Shown: one piece after another, positions 7,213-14,865 of the stretch
Numbering within the stretch: the stretch's first letter is position 1
Layout of the letters: each line of letters starts with the position of its first letter
Assembly: GCA_023381895.1 (NCBI GenBank)
Contig: JAMCTA010000004.1
Span: forward strand, 1-25,594
From: Chloroflexota bacterium
GTDB taxonomy: Bacteria; Chloroflexota; UBA4733
Direction: 5' to 3'
Length of the DNA: 25,594 nt
The notes under the pieces: model-generated
Seen by the model: the letters and a program-made list of their open reading frames with translations, nothing else
The model's database searches: none
What the model was told of the DNA's origin: nothing
Program-made: the position numbers and the translations under genes

Positions 7213-8961
7213 TCAGTTTAGGACCAGCTCTGATTGCCGCGGTACTGATGCGGGCGTCGTCCCAGGTACAACTGCCAAGATCTGCGACCGGCACTGATGG
7301 GCCGCTTCGAGATCGCCGGAGGCCTCGAGGTGCCCCGCGAGGTCCGTGAGGACCACATCCAGCCGCCCTTCTTGATAGACATCGCGTAGCGCTCGCCGCC
7401 ATGTCGCGACAAGGTTGGACAGCTCTCCTGAACGGACAGCAGCAGAGATCACGATGCTGGTGATCTCAGGCCGGAGTAAGAGGCTCAGCGGACGGATGCG
7501 CGCCGCAAACTCGCGTGCGAGCGCTGGGCGTTCCGGCCAGCACGCCAGAGCAGCGAGAGCCCATGCATCGTGACGATGCAGCACCGCAACTGTGTGGAGA
7601 GGCAGGGGAAGTTCCCCACTTCCAAGCGGCACGACAGCCAGCTGGCGCTCAAGCACCCGTCCTCGGACCCTTAGGCCAAGGCCGCGCCCAATCACGAGGC
7701 ACCGAGTCCTTCCTCTAGTCTCGATTCTCACAGTGACCCGTTTGGCGAAAGCCAGGACTCCAGCAACGAGCACAAGTCCTACTAGCCCCAGCGTCCACAC
7801 GCCAGCGGCCGCTGGAGCTGTGCCCAGCGCTCTGACTGCTGCAGCACAGAGAACTCCGAGTAATTGGAGGCTGAGGAGAACACTGAGAGTATGACCGGGA
7901 TCAAATCCGAGGAGGTTGAGATGGTAGTGCAGCGGTGTTGCGAGATACGGCAAAGGGAACTCAACGTGCGGAACAAAGGTCTTGGATGCGTCGAACCGGG
8001 TCAGCCTCACAAAGCGGCGGTAGAGAGGAGTCAACACACCAGTTTGAATGAAGACGCTGCCGCCTTCTAGAGTAATTGCCGCTGCAATGAGCGGCAGTAA
8101 GGAGGCATCTCCGGCTTGCAGCGGTGGCAAGGCGACGAGGGCGCCAACTACCAGAGCTCCGCTATCGCCGAGATAGGCCCGCGCACGCCGCGATATCCCG
8201 TTCGTTCGTGTCCAGTTGGAAGGTGTGTTCGATAGCAGCGCACCACCACAGCTGGCCAGCACGAGGATTCCAAGAAACACCAGATACGTGCTCCCTTGAG
8301 CACCACCCAGGAGAACGAAGCCACACCCAGAGATCACTCCGAATGAGCTCACGAGACCATCAACACCATCTGCAAAGCCGGTTGATAGGACGGCCAGAAC
8401 AAAAAGCGCCACGTCAGCCAGCAGCTGTACGACGCCAGAAGCGGACTGTACCGATACCGCTCCGGTGGCAACAAGGCCGACAGCGACAAGTGCCGAGACA
8501 GCTCCCTGGGCAGCCAGTCTGATGCCCTCACTGAGCCCTTCGCCGCGCGACTTCGAAAAATCATCGAGCCAGCCCAGCATGCCTTCGACAAACGCGACAA
8601 CGGCACAGAGCATCAACGGGCCTCGGTGCGAAACGTCGCGGGTAGCGGTGAGGAGCAGTAGACCGGGGACAATGAGAGTCAAGACTGGGCCGATGACGCT
8701 CGGCAACCGGGAGCTCTGCCTCGGATTCGACAGAGTATCGCGTCGGTATTCCCCCGACTTGTTCTCTATCGACCGAAAGCCCGAAAAGAGGCGTAGACCA
8801 ATCTCAGCGCCAAGGGCGGTGAGAGCGAACGTACCGACACCAGCAAAAACAAGCCAATCTACTGGCACCGGAACCGCGCTTGCCCTTCTTGCTCGTTGAA
8901 TCAGCCCTCGGCGCTGTCGGCCGGACTCTGGTCGCTCGGACGAGTGGAACGCGGAGTCCAT
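7213..8961 (-). CDS. MraY-like (glycosyltransferase family 4) membrane transferase with extra C-terminal domain
   Basis: A polytopic membrane protein of 582 residues related to MraY/WecA, which join a UDP-linked sugar phosphate to undecaprenyl phosphate. The family motifs are recognisable: GWLDDFSKSR (Asp133-Asp134), FADGVDGL (~196-203), YLGDSGALVVG (~263-273) and PLHYHLNLLGF (~343-353). The last is a variant of the PxHHHFE motif of true MraY, with HYH in place of HHH and Asn in place of Glu. About ten hydrophobic helices span residues ~34-408. A further ~170 residues follow that MraY (about 360 aa) does not have; they are soluble and helical at the end. No dcw cluster genes are near, so this is a divergent paralogue and the substrate is unknown. 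The start is uncertain: the ATG at 8961 overlaps the upstream gene by 61 bases and lacks a ribosome site. GTG at 8866-8868, just before the first membrane helix, with AAGAAGGG upstream, is an alternative. Confidence 0.8.
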   Translation of the reverse strand: MDSAFHSSERPESGRQRRGLIQRARRASAVPVPVDWLVFAGVGTFALTALGAEIGLRLFSGFRSIENKSGEYRRDTLSNPRQSSRLPSVIGPVLTLIVPGLLLLTATRDVSHRGPLMLCAVVAFVEGMLGWLDDFSKSRGEGLSEGIRLAAQGAVSALVAVGLVATGAVSVQSASGVVQLLADVALFVLAVLSTGFADGVDGLVSSFGVISGCGFVLLGGAQGSTYLVFLGILVLASCGGALLSNTPSNWTRTNGISRRARAYLGDSGALVVGALVALPPLQAGDASLLPLIAAAITLEGGSVFIQTGVLTPLYRRFVRLTRFDASKTFVPHVEFPLPYLATPLHYHLNLLGFDPGHTLSVLLSLQLLGVLCAAAVRALGTAPAAAGVWTLGLVGLVLVAGVLAFAKRVTVRIETRGRTRCLVIGRGLGLRVRGRVLERQLAVVPLGSGELPLPLHTVAVLHRHDAWALAALACWPERPALAREFAARIRPLSLLLRPEITSIVISAAVRSGELSNLVATWRRALRDVYQEGRLDVVLTDLAGHLEASGDLEAAHQCRSQILAVVPGTTPASVPRQSELVLN

Positions 8962-9302
8962 CCAAAGCCGCGGAGACTCTTCTCTGTGGCCAGCTCATTC
9001 TGAAACTCGAGAATCAGTCCGAAAACCTGGAGAAGGAGGCGTTTCCCGACAGCTTCGTGTCCCATATTGAGATCGTGCCGAATGTTGAAATCGATGCACC
9101 AACACTCGTGCTCGGTAAGAGCTATGGGTAGAGTCGGAGCTTTTGAGCCAGCCTCGAACTCTTTGAGGAGGCTGAAAACTTTGATCAGAAGGCCTTTCGC
9201 TCCACCAGGAGGACCATCATCGTCCTTCCACGTGTGACGAATGAGGTAATCAATGGCCCAGCAGTCGGCCTCACTCAGCTGAATGACTTTTGTCGGTTCC
9301 AC
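8901..9302 (-). CDS. Unrecognised small protein made of two copies of a ~42-residue motif
   Basis: I do not recognise this 133-residue protein. It has a clear internal duplication. Copy 1 (~7-50) has the pattern I-L-E-CW-ID-IRH, then a Gly-rich gap, K-LL-KVF-LL-EFE. Copy 2 (~60-101) repeats it as L-E-CW-ID-IRH...K-LL-QVF-L-EFQ. Each copy would fold as two helices. The spaced Cys-Trp and Arg-His pairs suggest a fixed surface, perhaps a ligand or metal site. There is no signal peptide or membrane helix; the last ~25 residues are polar. The start is GTG at 9300-9302 with AGGAG nine bases upstream, and the gene begins 21 bases after the c-di-AMP receptor gene, so the two are almost certainly co-transcribed. 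Its end overlaps the annotated start of the MraY-like gene. The duplication and the codon pattern make a real gene likely. Confidence 0.72.
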   Translation of the reverse strand: MEPTKVIQLSEADCWAIDYLIRHTWKDDDGPPGGAKGLLIKVFSLLKEFEAGSKAPTLPIALTEHECWCIDFNIRHDLNMGHEAVGKRLLLQVFGLILEFQNELATEKSLRGFGWTPRSTRPSDQSPADSAEG

Positions 9303-9323
9303 GACTCGGTGCTCCTCTCACAC

Positions 9324-9611
9324 TCACAGGCGCTCGAAGCGACCAACATTGAGCACCATGACCGTAGCTGCACCAGTCCGGACAGCCCGATCTCCGCCAG
9401 TTGTGACGGTACGGGACTGACACGTCTCTCGAACAATCCGGAGAACTTCATCGACCTGATCGCTATCCACCCCAACGAGAACAGTCGCATTCCCACGCCG
9501 CAGGAAGCCTCCTGCGGTCTCCAGGCGAGTTAAGCGAAAGTCTGCTTGCCGGAGAGCATCGATGAGGGAAGCAACGTCATCTTGCTGTGCGATGACCGTA
9601 ACCAGCTTCAC
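9324..9611 (-). CDS. Cyclic-di-AMP receptor, DarA/PstA (YaaQ) family
   Basis: This is a PII-like homotrimer subunit that binds c-di-AMP; the family is also called DUF970 or YaaQ. The 95-residue product begins MKLVTVIAQQDD and carries the diagnostic block AGGFLRRGNATVLVGV (33-48). Positions that bind ligand in the staphylococcal PstA appear conserved: Arg26, Thr28, Gly35, Phe36, Leu37, Asn41 and Gly47. Family members have about 109 residues. Here the variable loop between strands 2 and 3 is shorter by roughly a dozen residues, and the C-terminus ends GRFERL. The start is GTG at 9609-9611 with GGAAGGGTGAG upstream. The next gene follows after 21 bases. In the cell these proteins relay the c-di-AMP level to unknown partners, so the tightly linked neighbours are candidate targets. 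Confidence 0.88.
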   Translation of the reverse strand: MKLVTVIAQQDDVASLIDALRQADFRLTRLETAGGFLRRGNATVLVGVDSDQVDEVLRIVRETCQSRTVTTGGDRAVRTGAATVMVLNVGRFERL

Positions 9612-9710
9612 CGTTGCTCACCCTTCCACTCAGTGACTAGTGTAGCACCCACCATCCGCACTGACGGCGCGGGAAGAAAGCAGACTCGCGTGCCGGCACG
9701 CTATCGCACA

Positions 9711-10115
9711 TCACCTGATGCGCAGCCAGCGCTTCACACGCTGGACGACATCATCGAGCCCTCCGCGCTTCTGGGACTCAATGATCTGCCCTCGCCAGAC
9801 GTGCGGAGGAGTAGGAGCAAGGAAAGCGCGCACAAGTGAGATAGCAATAGCATAGATGATCAGCAGTGATGCCACGACTCCCAAGAGATGCGTCGCTGAA
9901 ACACCCACGACAACTCTGCCAAACTGCGCCAGGACAACCAGAACAATCGCTACGAGAAACGCGTCACGGGCACTGGGTACAGGCACACTCCAGTGAGGGT
10001 GGGATGTGTGCGGCACTCGTCGCCGAGGAGGATCACCAGGCCGTTTCTCGCCCGGAAAATCGGGGAGATTGTTAAGAATAGATCGAATCTCGCGCTCATA
10101 CCGCGGTGCTGACAT
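9711..10115 (-). CDS. Small membrane protein with two transmembrane helices, function unknown
   Basis: The 134-residue product starts with a charged cytoplasmic segment (MSAPRYEREIRSILNNL, then Pro/Arg-rich). Two hydrophobic helices follow (~52-71 and ~75-98). It ends with a basic tail containing VWRGQIIE (~107-113) and a closing RVKRWLRIR. No enzyme motif is seen. I recognise the general pattern 'YEREI..IL' plus two helices from hypothetical proteins of this kind of organism, but know no function. I choose the ATG at 10113-10115 because GGAGG lies seven bases upstream; the open frame runs 45 codons further without conserved features. It precedes the c-di-AMP receptor by 99 bases on the same strand and may share its transcript. 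Confidence 0.7.
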   Translation of the reverse strand: MSAPRYEREIRSILNNLPDFPGEKRPGDPPRRRVPHTSHPHWSVPVPSARDAFLVAIVLVVLAQFGRVVVGVSATHLLGVVASLLIIYAIAISLVRAFLAPTPPHVWRGQIIESQKRGGLDDVVQRVKRWLRIR

Positions 10116-10254
10116 GTCTTGACCTCCGCGCAGGCGGTGGGTCTGCGTACGACCCAGAAGCACTTCACCCACAGTATCACACGGCTGTTCCAAGGGAGCA
10201 ACCACCAAGCGAGCACGTGCCTTTGTCACGACCGTGGTCCTGGAACTCATCTGG

Positions 10255-10983
10255 TCAGGAAATCACGAAGGTCTTCGCCACCGGGCCAGAGCCAGCACGA
10301 GCAGTGACGGTTGCGATACCCTTTCCTACTCGGTTGGGAACTGTCAAACGAAAGGACGCGATTCCTTGCGCGTTTGCGCGCTGTGTGATGGCTTGTGGAG
10401 GCTGATTCGGGTAGTGGATCGTCAGCGTGACCAATGCATGGGGGGCGGTGATGGCGACCGCCACGTAGGTCGAGCCCAGCGCCAGCGTCGTGGCACTGAG
10501 TTCGAGAGCTCGCACGCCCGCCCCTTGTGCTGTGGGATACTCCACCGGTATCGATGGCACGGAACGAGTTGGGCTCGGAATGGGTCTTGGAGGTTGGGAC
10601 CGCCCGGTCGGTGTGATAGCCGCGTGGGTTACTGCTGTGGGAGACGGTCTCGGTGCCCTGGTCACCGTTGGCGTCACAGTTACCGTGGCCGGCACACTCG
10701 GCTTTGGAGTTGCTGTCGGTACGGTAGTCGCGGTCGCTGGCACGCGCGTTGCAGTTGCTGCAGGCTGTGTAAGAATTGCTTGCTGCAGCGTCTCCGACAT
10801 GCTGAGCACGGCTGTCGCACTTGGCACTGCTGCGCCCTCGCGTGACCTGCCGACCACAGACTGGATGCTCCGCTGCTGCAACACCACTGCCACGAGAAAG
10901 CCGACCAGGCCCACGAGAAGCATCACAGATGCAATGTCGTACCAGGCAACTCCAAGTCGCTTCACACTTTCACGCCTGTTCAA
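10255..10983 (-). CDS. Membrane-anchored protein with Thr/Pro-rich linker and Ig-like C-terminal domain
   Basis: The 242-residue product has one N-terminal membrane helix (~15-36, ASVMLLVGLVGFLVAVVL) without a cleavage site, so it is probably a signal anchor with the rest outside the cell. Residues ~70-150 form a low-complexity linker of Thr, Pro, Val and Ala with repeats such as TPTVTRAP and ATATTVPTATPKP, typical of extracellular Chloroflexota proteins. The last ~85 residues are a beta-rich domain with alternating hydrophobics (ALVTLTIHYPNQPP, ASFRLTVPNR, GIATVTARAG) that looks like an immunoglobulin-like or bacterial surface domain. The start is either TTG at 10981-10983 or GTG at 10963-10965; neither has a strong ribosome site. 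The function is unknown, and a wall or surface role is inferred. Confidence 0.7.
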   Translation of the reverse strand: MNRRESVKRLGVAWYDIASVMLLVGLVGFLVAVVLQQRSIQSVVGRSREGAAVPSATAVLSMSETLQQAILTQPAATATRVPATATTVPTATPKPSVPATVTVTPTVTRAPRPSPTAVTHAAITPTGRSQPPRPIPSPTRSVPSIPVEYPTAQGAGVRALELSATTLALGSTYVAVAITAPHALVTLTIHYPNQPPQAITQRANAQGIASFRLTVPNRVGKGIATVTARAGSGPVAKTFVIS

Positions 10984-11123
10984 TCACAGCCCACACCGCG
11001 CTCCGCACGAGAGTCTACGTAATGCTTCACCACTCTTACGTCCGAATCGCTCCCTTGCTCATGAAACGAAGTAGCACTGGTCTCTTCCCGGGAAAAACCA
11101 TTCAGAGGACGTGATCGACATGA

Positions 11124-12107
11124 TCATTGACGAGCCCACAGCCACACATCGCGGCGCTGATCGCCAATCCGCAACCAATTGTTGAGTAAGCTTGCACGCC
11201 TGAATCCAAGACTCTCGATCCACGTGTCGTGGTCTTCTCGTGGCAATGTCGCTGTCCAGAGGGGACTGTCTGGCCAGCGAAGCTCATTGGTCAAAAGCTG
11301 GCAGTGTTGCTCAAACCCTGGCACGACACCAAGATCTACGCGCCAAGCATCGCCAAACCAGCAGGGGTCGGGCTGCATGAGGCACCATCCCACCGTGGCT
11401 CCCGAGTGGCTTTCAAGCACACGCTGCTCTCCGATCTCGAGCCGTTCTGCCCGTCGCATGAACGTGATGAACGGTCCTTCGAGGTTGCCCTGCCCCTTCA
11501 CACCAAGGCAACCGAAACGCGGTAGCGCTTCCGTCTCCGCAGGTGCAATGAATGCTGACACATTCAATGCTGGCCAGTCGCCCCACGCTAGCGCCCGCGC
11601 GTGTACCGGTCCCTGCGGAAGGAGGTACTCTTGGACCGCATCAGTGCTAGCGCGCCACATCATAGAGCCCGATCCGGGAGCAACCGAACGGAAGCCGAAA
11701 GAGTGATAGATCCAGTAAGGATGAGACTCGAAGCCAGTACCCAGAGTGAGCACGCGAATACCGTCTCGAAGGCACTGCGTCATCTGGACTGCCATAAGCT
11801 GCCGATAGGCTCCCTGCTGACGCCAAGCCGGTGCGGTAAAAACGTGACTTACGATGCCGGAACTACGAGCATCGGAGACCATCACCTGACTGATGAGTTC
11901 ACCCCGCACTGTGGCGACGTAGAAGCGCGTCCGCAAGCCAGAGAGCGTTTCACGAAGCGCGCGTTCTAGATGATACTGCCAGTCCGCTCCTTTGTGAGCC
12001 AGAAAGGTAAGCAATTTGCCAGCCCAATTGAGGTCGGGGGCCTCGACAAAGCCAAAATCGACCGACTCCCCAGTCTTGAGGTTTCCTGACCCAAGGAATT
12101 GGTACAC
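11124..12107 (-). CDS. GNAT-family N-acetyltransferase
   Basis: A 327-residue protein with a GNAT acetyl-CoA-binding core in its first half. The strand VSHVFTAPAWRQQGAYRQLM (~86-105) holds the Q-x-x-G-x-A/G pyrophosphate loop (RQQGAY, 96-101) and is followed by the helix and by GTGFESHPYWIYHSFGFRSV, the usual motif B with its Tyr/Phe-Gly-Phe ending. The second half (~170-327) may be a second, degenerate GNAT-like domain, since ESLGFRRASLLNNW near the end repeats the 'xxGFRxx' pattern. The substrate is unknown. The start is GTG at 12105-12107 with AAGGAG nine bases upstream. It is divergent from the thioredoxin-like gene, with 82 bases between them. Confidence 0.8.
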   Translation of the reverse strand: MYQFLGSGNLKTGESVDFGFVEAPDLNWAGKLLTFLAHKGADWQYHLERALRETLSGLRTRFYVATVRGELISQVMVSDARSSGIVSHVFTAPAWRQQGAYRQLMAVQMTQCLRDGIRVLTLGTGFESHPYWIYHSFGFRSVAPGSGSMMWRASTDAVQEYLLPQGPVHARALAWGDWPALNVSAFIAPAETEALPRFGCLGVKGQGNLEGPFITFMRRAERLEIGEQRVLESHSGATVGWCLMQPDPCWFGDAWRVDLGVVPGFEQHCQLLTNELRWPDSPLWTATLPREDHDTWIESLGFRRASLLNNWLRIGDQRRDVWLWARQ

Positions 12108-12189
12108 CGGTTGCTACTCCTTAGCTAAACATGTATGCGAAGGAAAAGTATGTCACGTGGGCTCGACCGCCACTTGAGGAGTGTGAATC

Positions 12190-12762
12190 ATGACCATCGC
12201 CGCTGAGCAGCTCAAGTCCGGCATGACTCGGAATCAAAATCGCATCGAACAGGTGAGGTCATCCGTACAGCTGACTCCTGCCGAAGAGCAGTTCTTCGCC
12301 TCGATCAGCGAGCCCATCGACGCGCTTGTCCTCGCTGAAGACTGGTGTGGCGATGTGATTGCAGGATTACCGATACTGCAGAGGCTCTGCGCGGCATCAA
12401 AGGGCAAGATAGTCCCCCACATCTTCCTACGTGATCAGCACCTCGATCTCGCTGACCAGTTTCTCAATCAGGGAAAGTACCGGAGCATTCCCGTCTTCGC
12501 GTTCTTCGACTCCTCCGGACGGGAGCTGGGACGCTTCATCGAGCGTCCTCCCGCTTTCAACGAGCTGCGCGAACGGTACCGCGCTGCGCTTTACACCGCC
12601 CACCCTGAGATGGGTAGCTCTGAAGCATCGGTGGACTCACTCACCGAAGAGCAAACTCAGGCGAGGAGGAAGCTGCTCACCGAGCTTGACCAAGAACTCG
12701 CCTCGGAGCGAACTCGGCTCACGATCCGAGACATCCGCACTATTCTTGAGGGCCACGTCTAA
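12190..12762 (+). CDS. Thioredoxin-fold protein with a single active-site cysteine
   Basis: A 190-residue thioredoxin-like protein. The active-site position reads AEDWCGDV (~49-56), so only the first cysteine of the usual CxxC is present. The cis-proline strand is clear in YRSIPVFAFFD (~97-107). This WCGD form defines a known subgroup of bacterial 'thioredoxin family' proteins without an assigned partner. With one Cys it could work like a monothiol oxidoreductase or bind a small thiol. The C-terminal third is helical and charged. Start ATG at 12190 with GAGGAG nine bases upstream. Its 3' end overlaps the end of pncB by 23 bases in convergent orientation. Confidence 0.82.
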   Translation: MTIAAEQLKSGMTRNQNRIEQVRSSVQLTPAEEQFFASISEPIDALVLAEDWCGDVIAGLPILQRLCAASKGKIVPHIFLRDQHLDLADQFLNQGKYRSIPVFAFFDSSGRELGRFIERPPAFNELRERYRAALYTAHPEMGSSEASVDSLTEEQTQARRKLLTELDQELASERTRLTIRDIRTILEGHV

Positions 12763-14209
12763 GGCTGCCTTGTGAAGCACCTAGGGCAGCGTGATCAGTT
12801 GTCGCCTCGCTGTCCGGAAAAGGTGGTACTCCTCCGCTGAGCAGTTCCTCGCGGAGTCGCGTGAGGACTATACTAAACCGTACAGGGTACCGCGGAGCAT
12901 CCTTGAGCGCTCGGTATTGCTCGGGCAAGCTGCGTAGATTATGCTGAGCGAGCTCCCAGACCTCGCTCAGTGGAGGCAAGCTGCCCGGAAGCACTGCGCC
13001 GTTCTGCACCACTGGCCGGAGCAGCCGTGCACTACGCTCCGGTGGGCGCTCCGAGGCCAGCATGACCAAGTCCTCTTCAAACTGACCGATGCGATAGACC
13101 TCCTTCTTGCCCGGCCACGTGACCTTTCCCATAGCATGCTTGATGAGTGGACGCGCTCCCTGTCCTGCGTCTGCGTATTGCACCAGCTTGTACACGCCAC
13201 CAAGCGAGCCGCCGTCTACCTCATGGGCAACAGATCCGGCACCCACACCCAGGCTCGTGCCCACTCCAAAGGCATCGATGGGAGCGCCCTGAGCCAGCAG
13301 ATCAGCAATGGAAAACTCATCCAAGTCACCGCTGGCCAGGATCTTCACGTCGGTGAGTCCTGTTTCGTCGAGTACCTCGCGCACGTAACGACTATCTTCC
13401 AACAAATCGCCGCTGTCGAGGCGTACCGCAGCCAGTGTATGGCCGAGAAGGTTTTGATATTCGTTCGCCACGTCTACGGCCGTATGCACAGCCCGCTGGA
13501 CATCATAGGTATCGAGCAGAAGTGTGTAACGGTTGTAGGTCTTCGCTACCGCCTCAAAGGCCGAGCGCTCCTCATCGAAGATCTGTACCAACGCGTGGGG
13601 AATGGTGCCAGTAGCCAGCAATCGATACTGATAGGCAGCTGCTAGAAACGAGGTGCTCGAACAACCGCCGATGAACGCGGAGCGTGCAACCACAAATGGT
13701 TCTTGGGCGCGCCGGAAGGAGAACTCGGAAACGCGCCGGCCCTTTGCGGCCCAAACAATGCGCGAGGCTTTCGTTGCAATAAGTGTGGCAAGGTTGACCG
13801 CATTGAGAAGCCCTGCTTCTATCAGGAGCGCCTCGCGAAACGGCGCTGTGACGCGGAGAAGCGGCTCGTCTGGGAATGCGATGGAGCCCTCCGGCATTGC
13901 AAGAATCTCTCCGGTGAAGCGGAGCCCCTCCAACTCTTCGAGAAAGCGCGGATCGTAGTCGCGTACTTGGGCGAGGAAGCGGAGGTCTTCTTGGGTGTAG
14001 TGGAAATCACGGACGAACTCCAATGCCTGTTCCAGGCCGGCAACCAAGAGGTAGGCGCCACCTAGCGGAGAATGTCGAGCGTAGAGATCAAATGTTGCAA
14101 TGCCGTTATGACCACTGCACCAGCTGATATACGCGGCGTCAGGGTGATACATATCCGTGAGGAGCCCTGGGTTGACGCCTTCTCGCCAGGCCGTTCGATC
14201 GTAAGGCAT
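12740..14209 (-). CDS. pncB: Nicotinate phosphoribosyltransferase
   Basis: PncB converts nicotinate and PRPP to nicotinate mononucleotide with ATP, the committed step of NAD salvage. The 489-residue protein opens with NPGLLTDMYH, the conserved N-terminal family signature, and includes FRRAQEP (~170-176), LDTYD (~230-235), VRLDSGDLLEDS (~264-275), ASGDLDE (~292-298) and FGVGTSL (~315-321), all phosphoribosyl-binding or structural family motifs. The length fits the long bacterial form. I choose ATG at 14207-14209 over the GTG twelve bases upstream because AGAGAGGTG is then at proper spacing; with GTG it would abut the codon. It starts 8 bases after the pncA stop and is the third gene of the nrtR-pncA-pncB operon. 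The product of PncA is its substrate. Confidence 0.94.
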   Translation of the reverse strand: MPYDRTAWREGVNPGLLTDMYHPDAAYISWCSGHNGIATFDLYARHSPLGGAYLLVAGLEQALEFVRDFHYTQEDLRFLAQVRDYDPRFLEELEGLRFTGEILAMPEGSIAFPDEPLLRVTAPFREALLIEAGLLNAVNLATLIATKASRIVWAAKGRRVSEFSFRRAQEPFVVARSAFIGGCSSTSFLAAAYQYRLLATGTIPHALVQIFDEERSAFEAVAKTYNRYTLLLDTYDVQRAVHTAVDVANEYQNLLGHTLAAVRLDSGDLLEDSRYVREVLDETGLTDVKILASGDLDEFSIADLLAQGAPIDAFGVGTSLGVGAGSVAHEVDGGSLGGVYKLVQYADAGQGARPLIKHAMGKVTWPGKKEVYRIGQFEEDLVMLASERPPERSARLLRPVVQNGAVLPGSLPPLSEVWELAQHNLRSLPEQYRALKDAPRYPVRFSIVLTRLREELLSGGVPPFPDSEATTDHAALGASQGSLRRGPQE

Positions 14210-14217
14210 GGCGCGCT

Positions 14218-14829
14218 TCACCTCTCTTGCTCTTTCCAGCCCGGAACCGACGCTGCGAGCCTTCGCAGCGTCGCAACCTGGGCGCCAGCATCCACCATGT
14301 CAGCAATGGCTCGCTCGGCGTCACCATTGCTGACGTTCACTCCCCTGCTGGCATCGATGAGCAGTACCGCCCGGAAACCTTGCGACAGTGCATCCAAGAC
14401 TGTGGCCCGGACGCAGTAGTCTGTCGCCAGTCCGCCGATGAGCACCTGCGAGATTCCGCGATGACGCAAGAGTTCAGCGAGCGCGACACCACTCTGATTA
14501 CGCGCTTGAAACGCAGAGTAAGCATCCTCGCGGGCACCGGTCCCTTTCGAGACGATCTCCGTATCCTCCGGGAGCTGCAAATCGGGATGGAACGCTGCTC
14601 CGGGTGTATCTTGCACACAATGCCGGGGCCAGACTCCACCAAACTCTCGAAAGTGAGCCGTCTTCGCCGGATGCCAATCACGTGAGGCGATGACTGGTAT
14701 CTCCAGAGCATGGCTACGCCGCACGTATTCGTTGAGCACGGGGATGACGGCATCTCCTTCTGGGACAGCGAGCGCGCCGCCAGGGCAGAAGTCCATCTGT
14801 ACGTCAACAACAATGAGGGCGACTGTCAC
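14218..14829 (-). CDS. pncA: Nicotinamidase (isochorismatase fold)
   Basis: PncA hydrolyses nicotinamide to nicotinate and ammonia, feeding PncB. The 203-residue product has the full catalytic set: Asp9 in VVDVQMDF, Lys95 in VSKGT and Cys139 in GLATDYCVRATVLDA. The metal site is seen in RDWHP (Asp51, His53), and the conserved WPRHCVQDTPGA block (~67-78) is complete. Length and motif order match active bacterial nicotinamidases. The start is GTG at 14827-14829 with AAAGGGG eight bases upstream. It lies 36 bases after nrtR and just before pncB on the same strand. Regulation by NrtR together with the whole operon is likely. Confidence 0.95.
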   Translation of the reverse strand: MTVALIVVDVQMDFCPGGALAVPEGDAVIPVLNEYVRRSHALEIPVIASRDWHPAKTAHFREFGGVWPRHCVQDTPGAAFHPDLQLPEDTEIVSKGTGAREDAYSAFQARNQSGVALAELLRHRGISQVLIGGLATDYCVRATVLDALSQGFRAVLLIDASRGVNVSNGDAERAIADMVDAGAQVATLRRLAASVPGWKEQER

Positions 14830-14865
14830 CGCTCAATCCCCTTTCACCCACTCTCGGAGTGCGGG

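Noticed and set aside
10490..11074. Plus-strand open frame rich in Gly, Val and Thr
   Set aside because: Mirror image of the Thr/Pro-rich repeat coding sequence on the other strand; it owes its length to that composition.
11084..11104. Near-palindrome around CCCGGG after the GNAT gene
   Set aside because: No loop, a bulge in the stem and no T-tract in the needed direction.
12941..13645. Long plus-strand open frame opposite pncB
   Set aside because: It lies entirely antisense to a strongly conserved gene, has no ribosome site and no domain.
14227..14685. Plus-strand open frame opposite pncA
   Set aside because: Shadow of the nicotinamidase gene, with no supporting signals.
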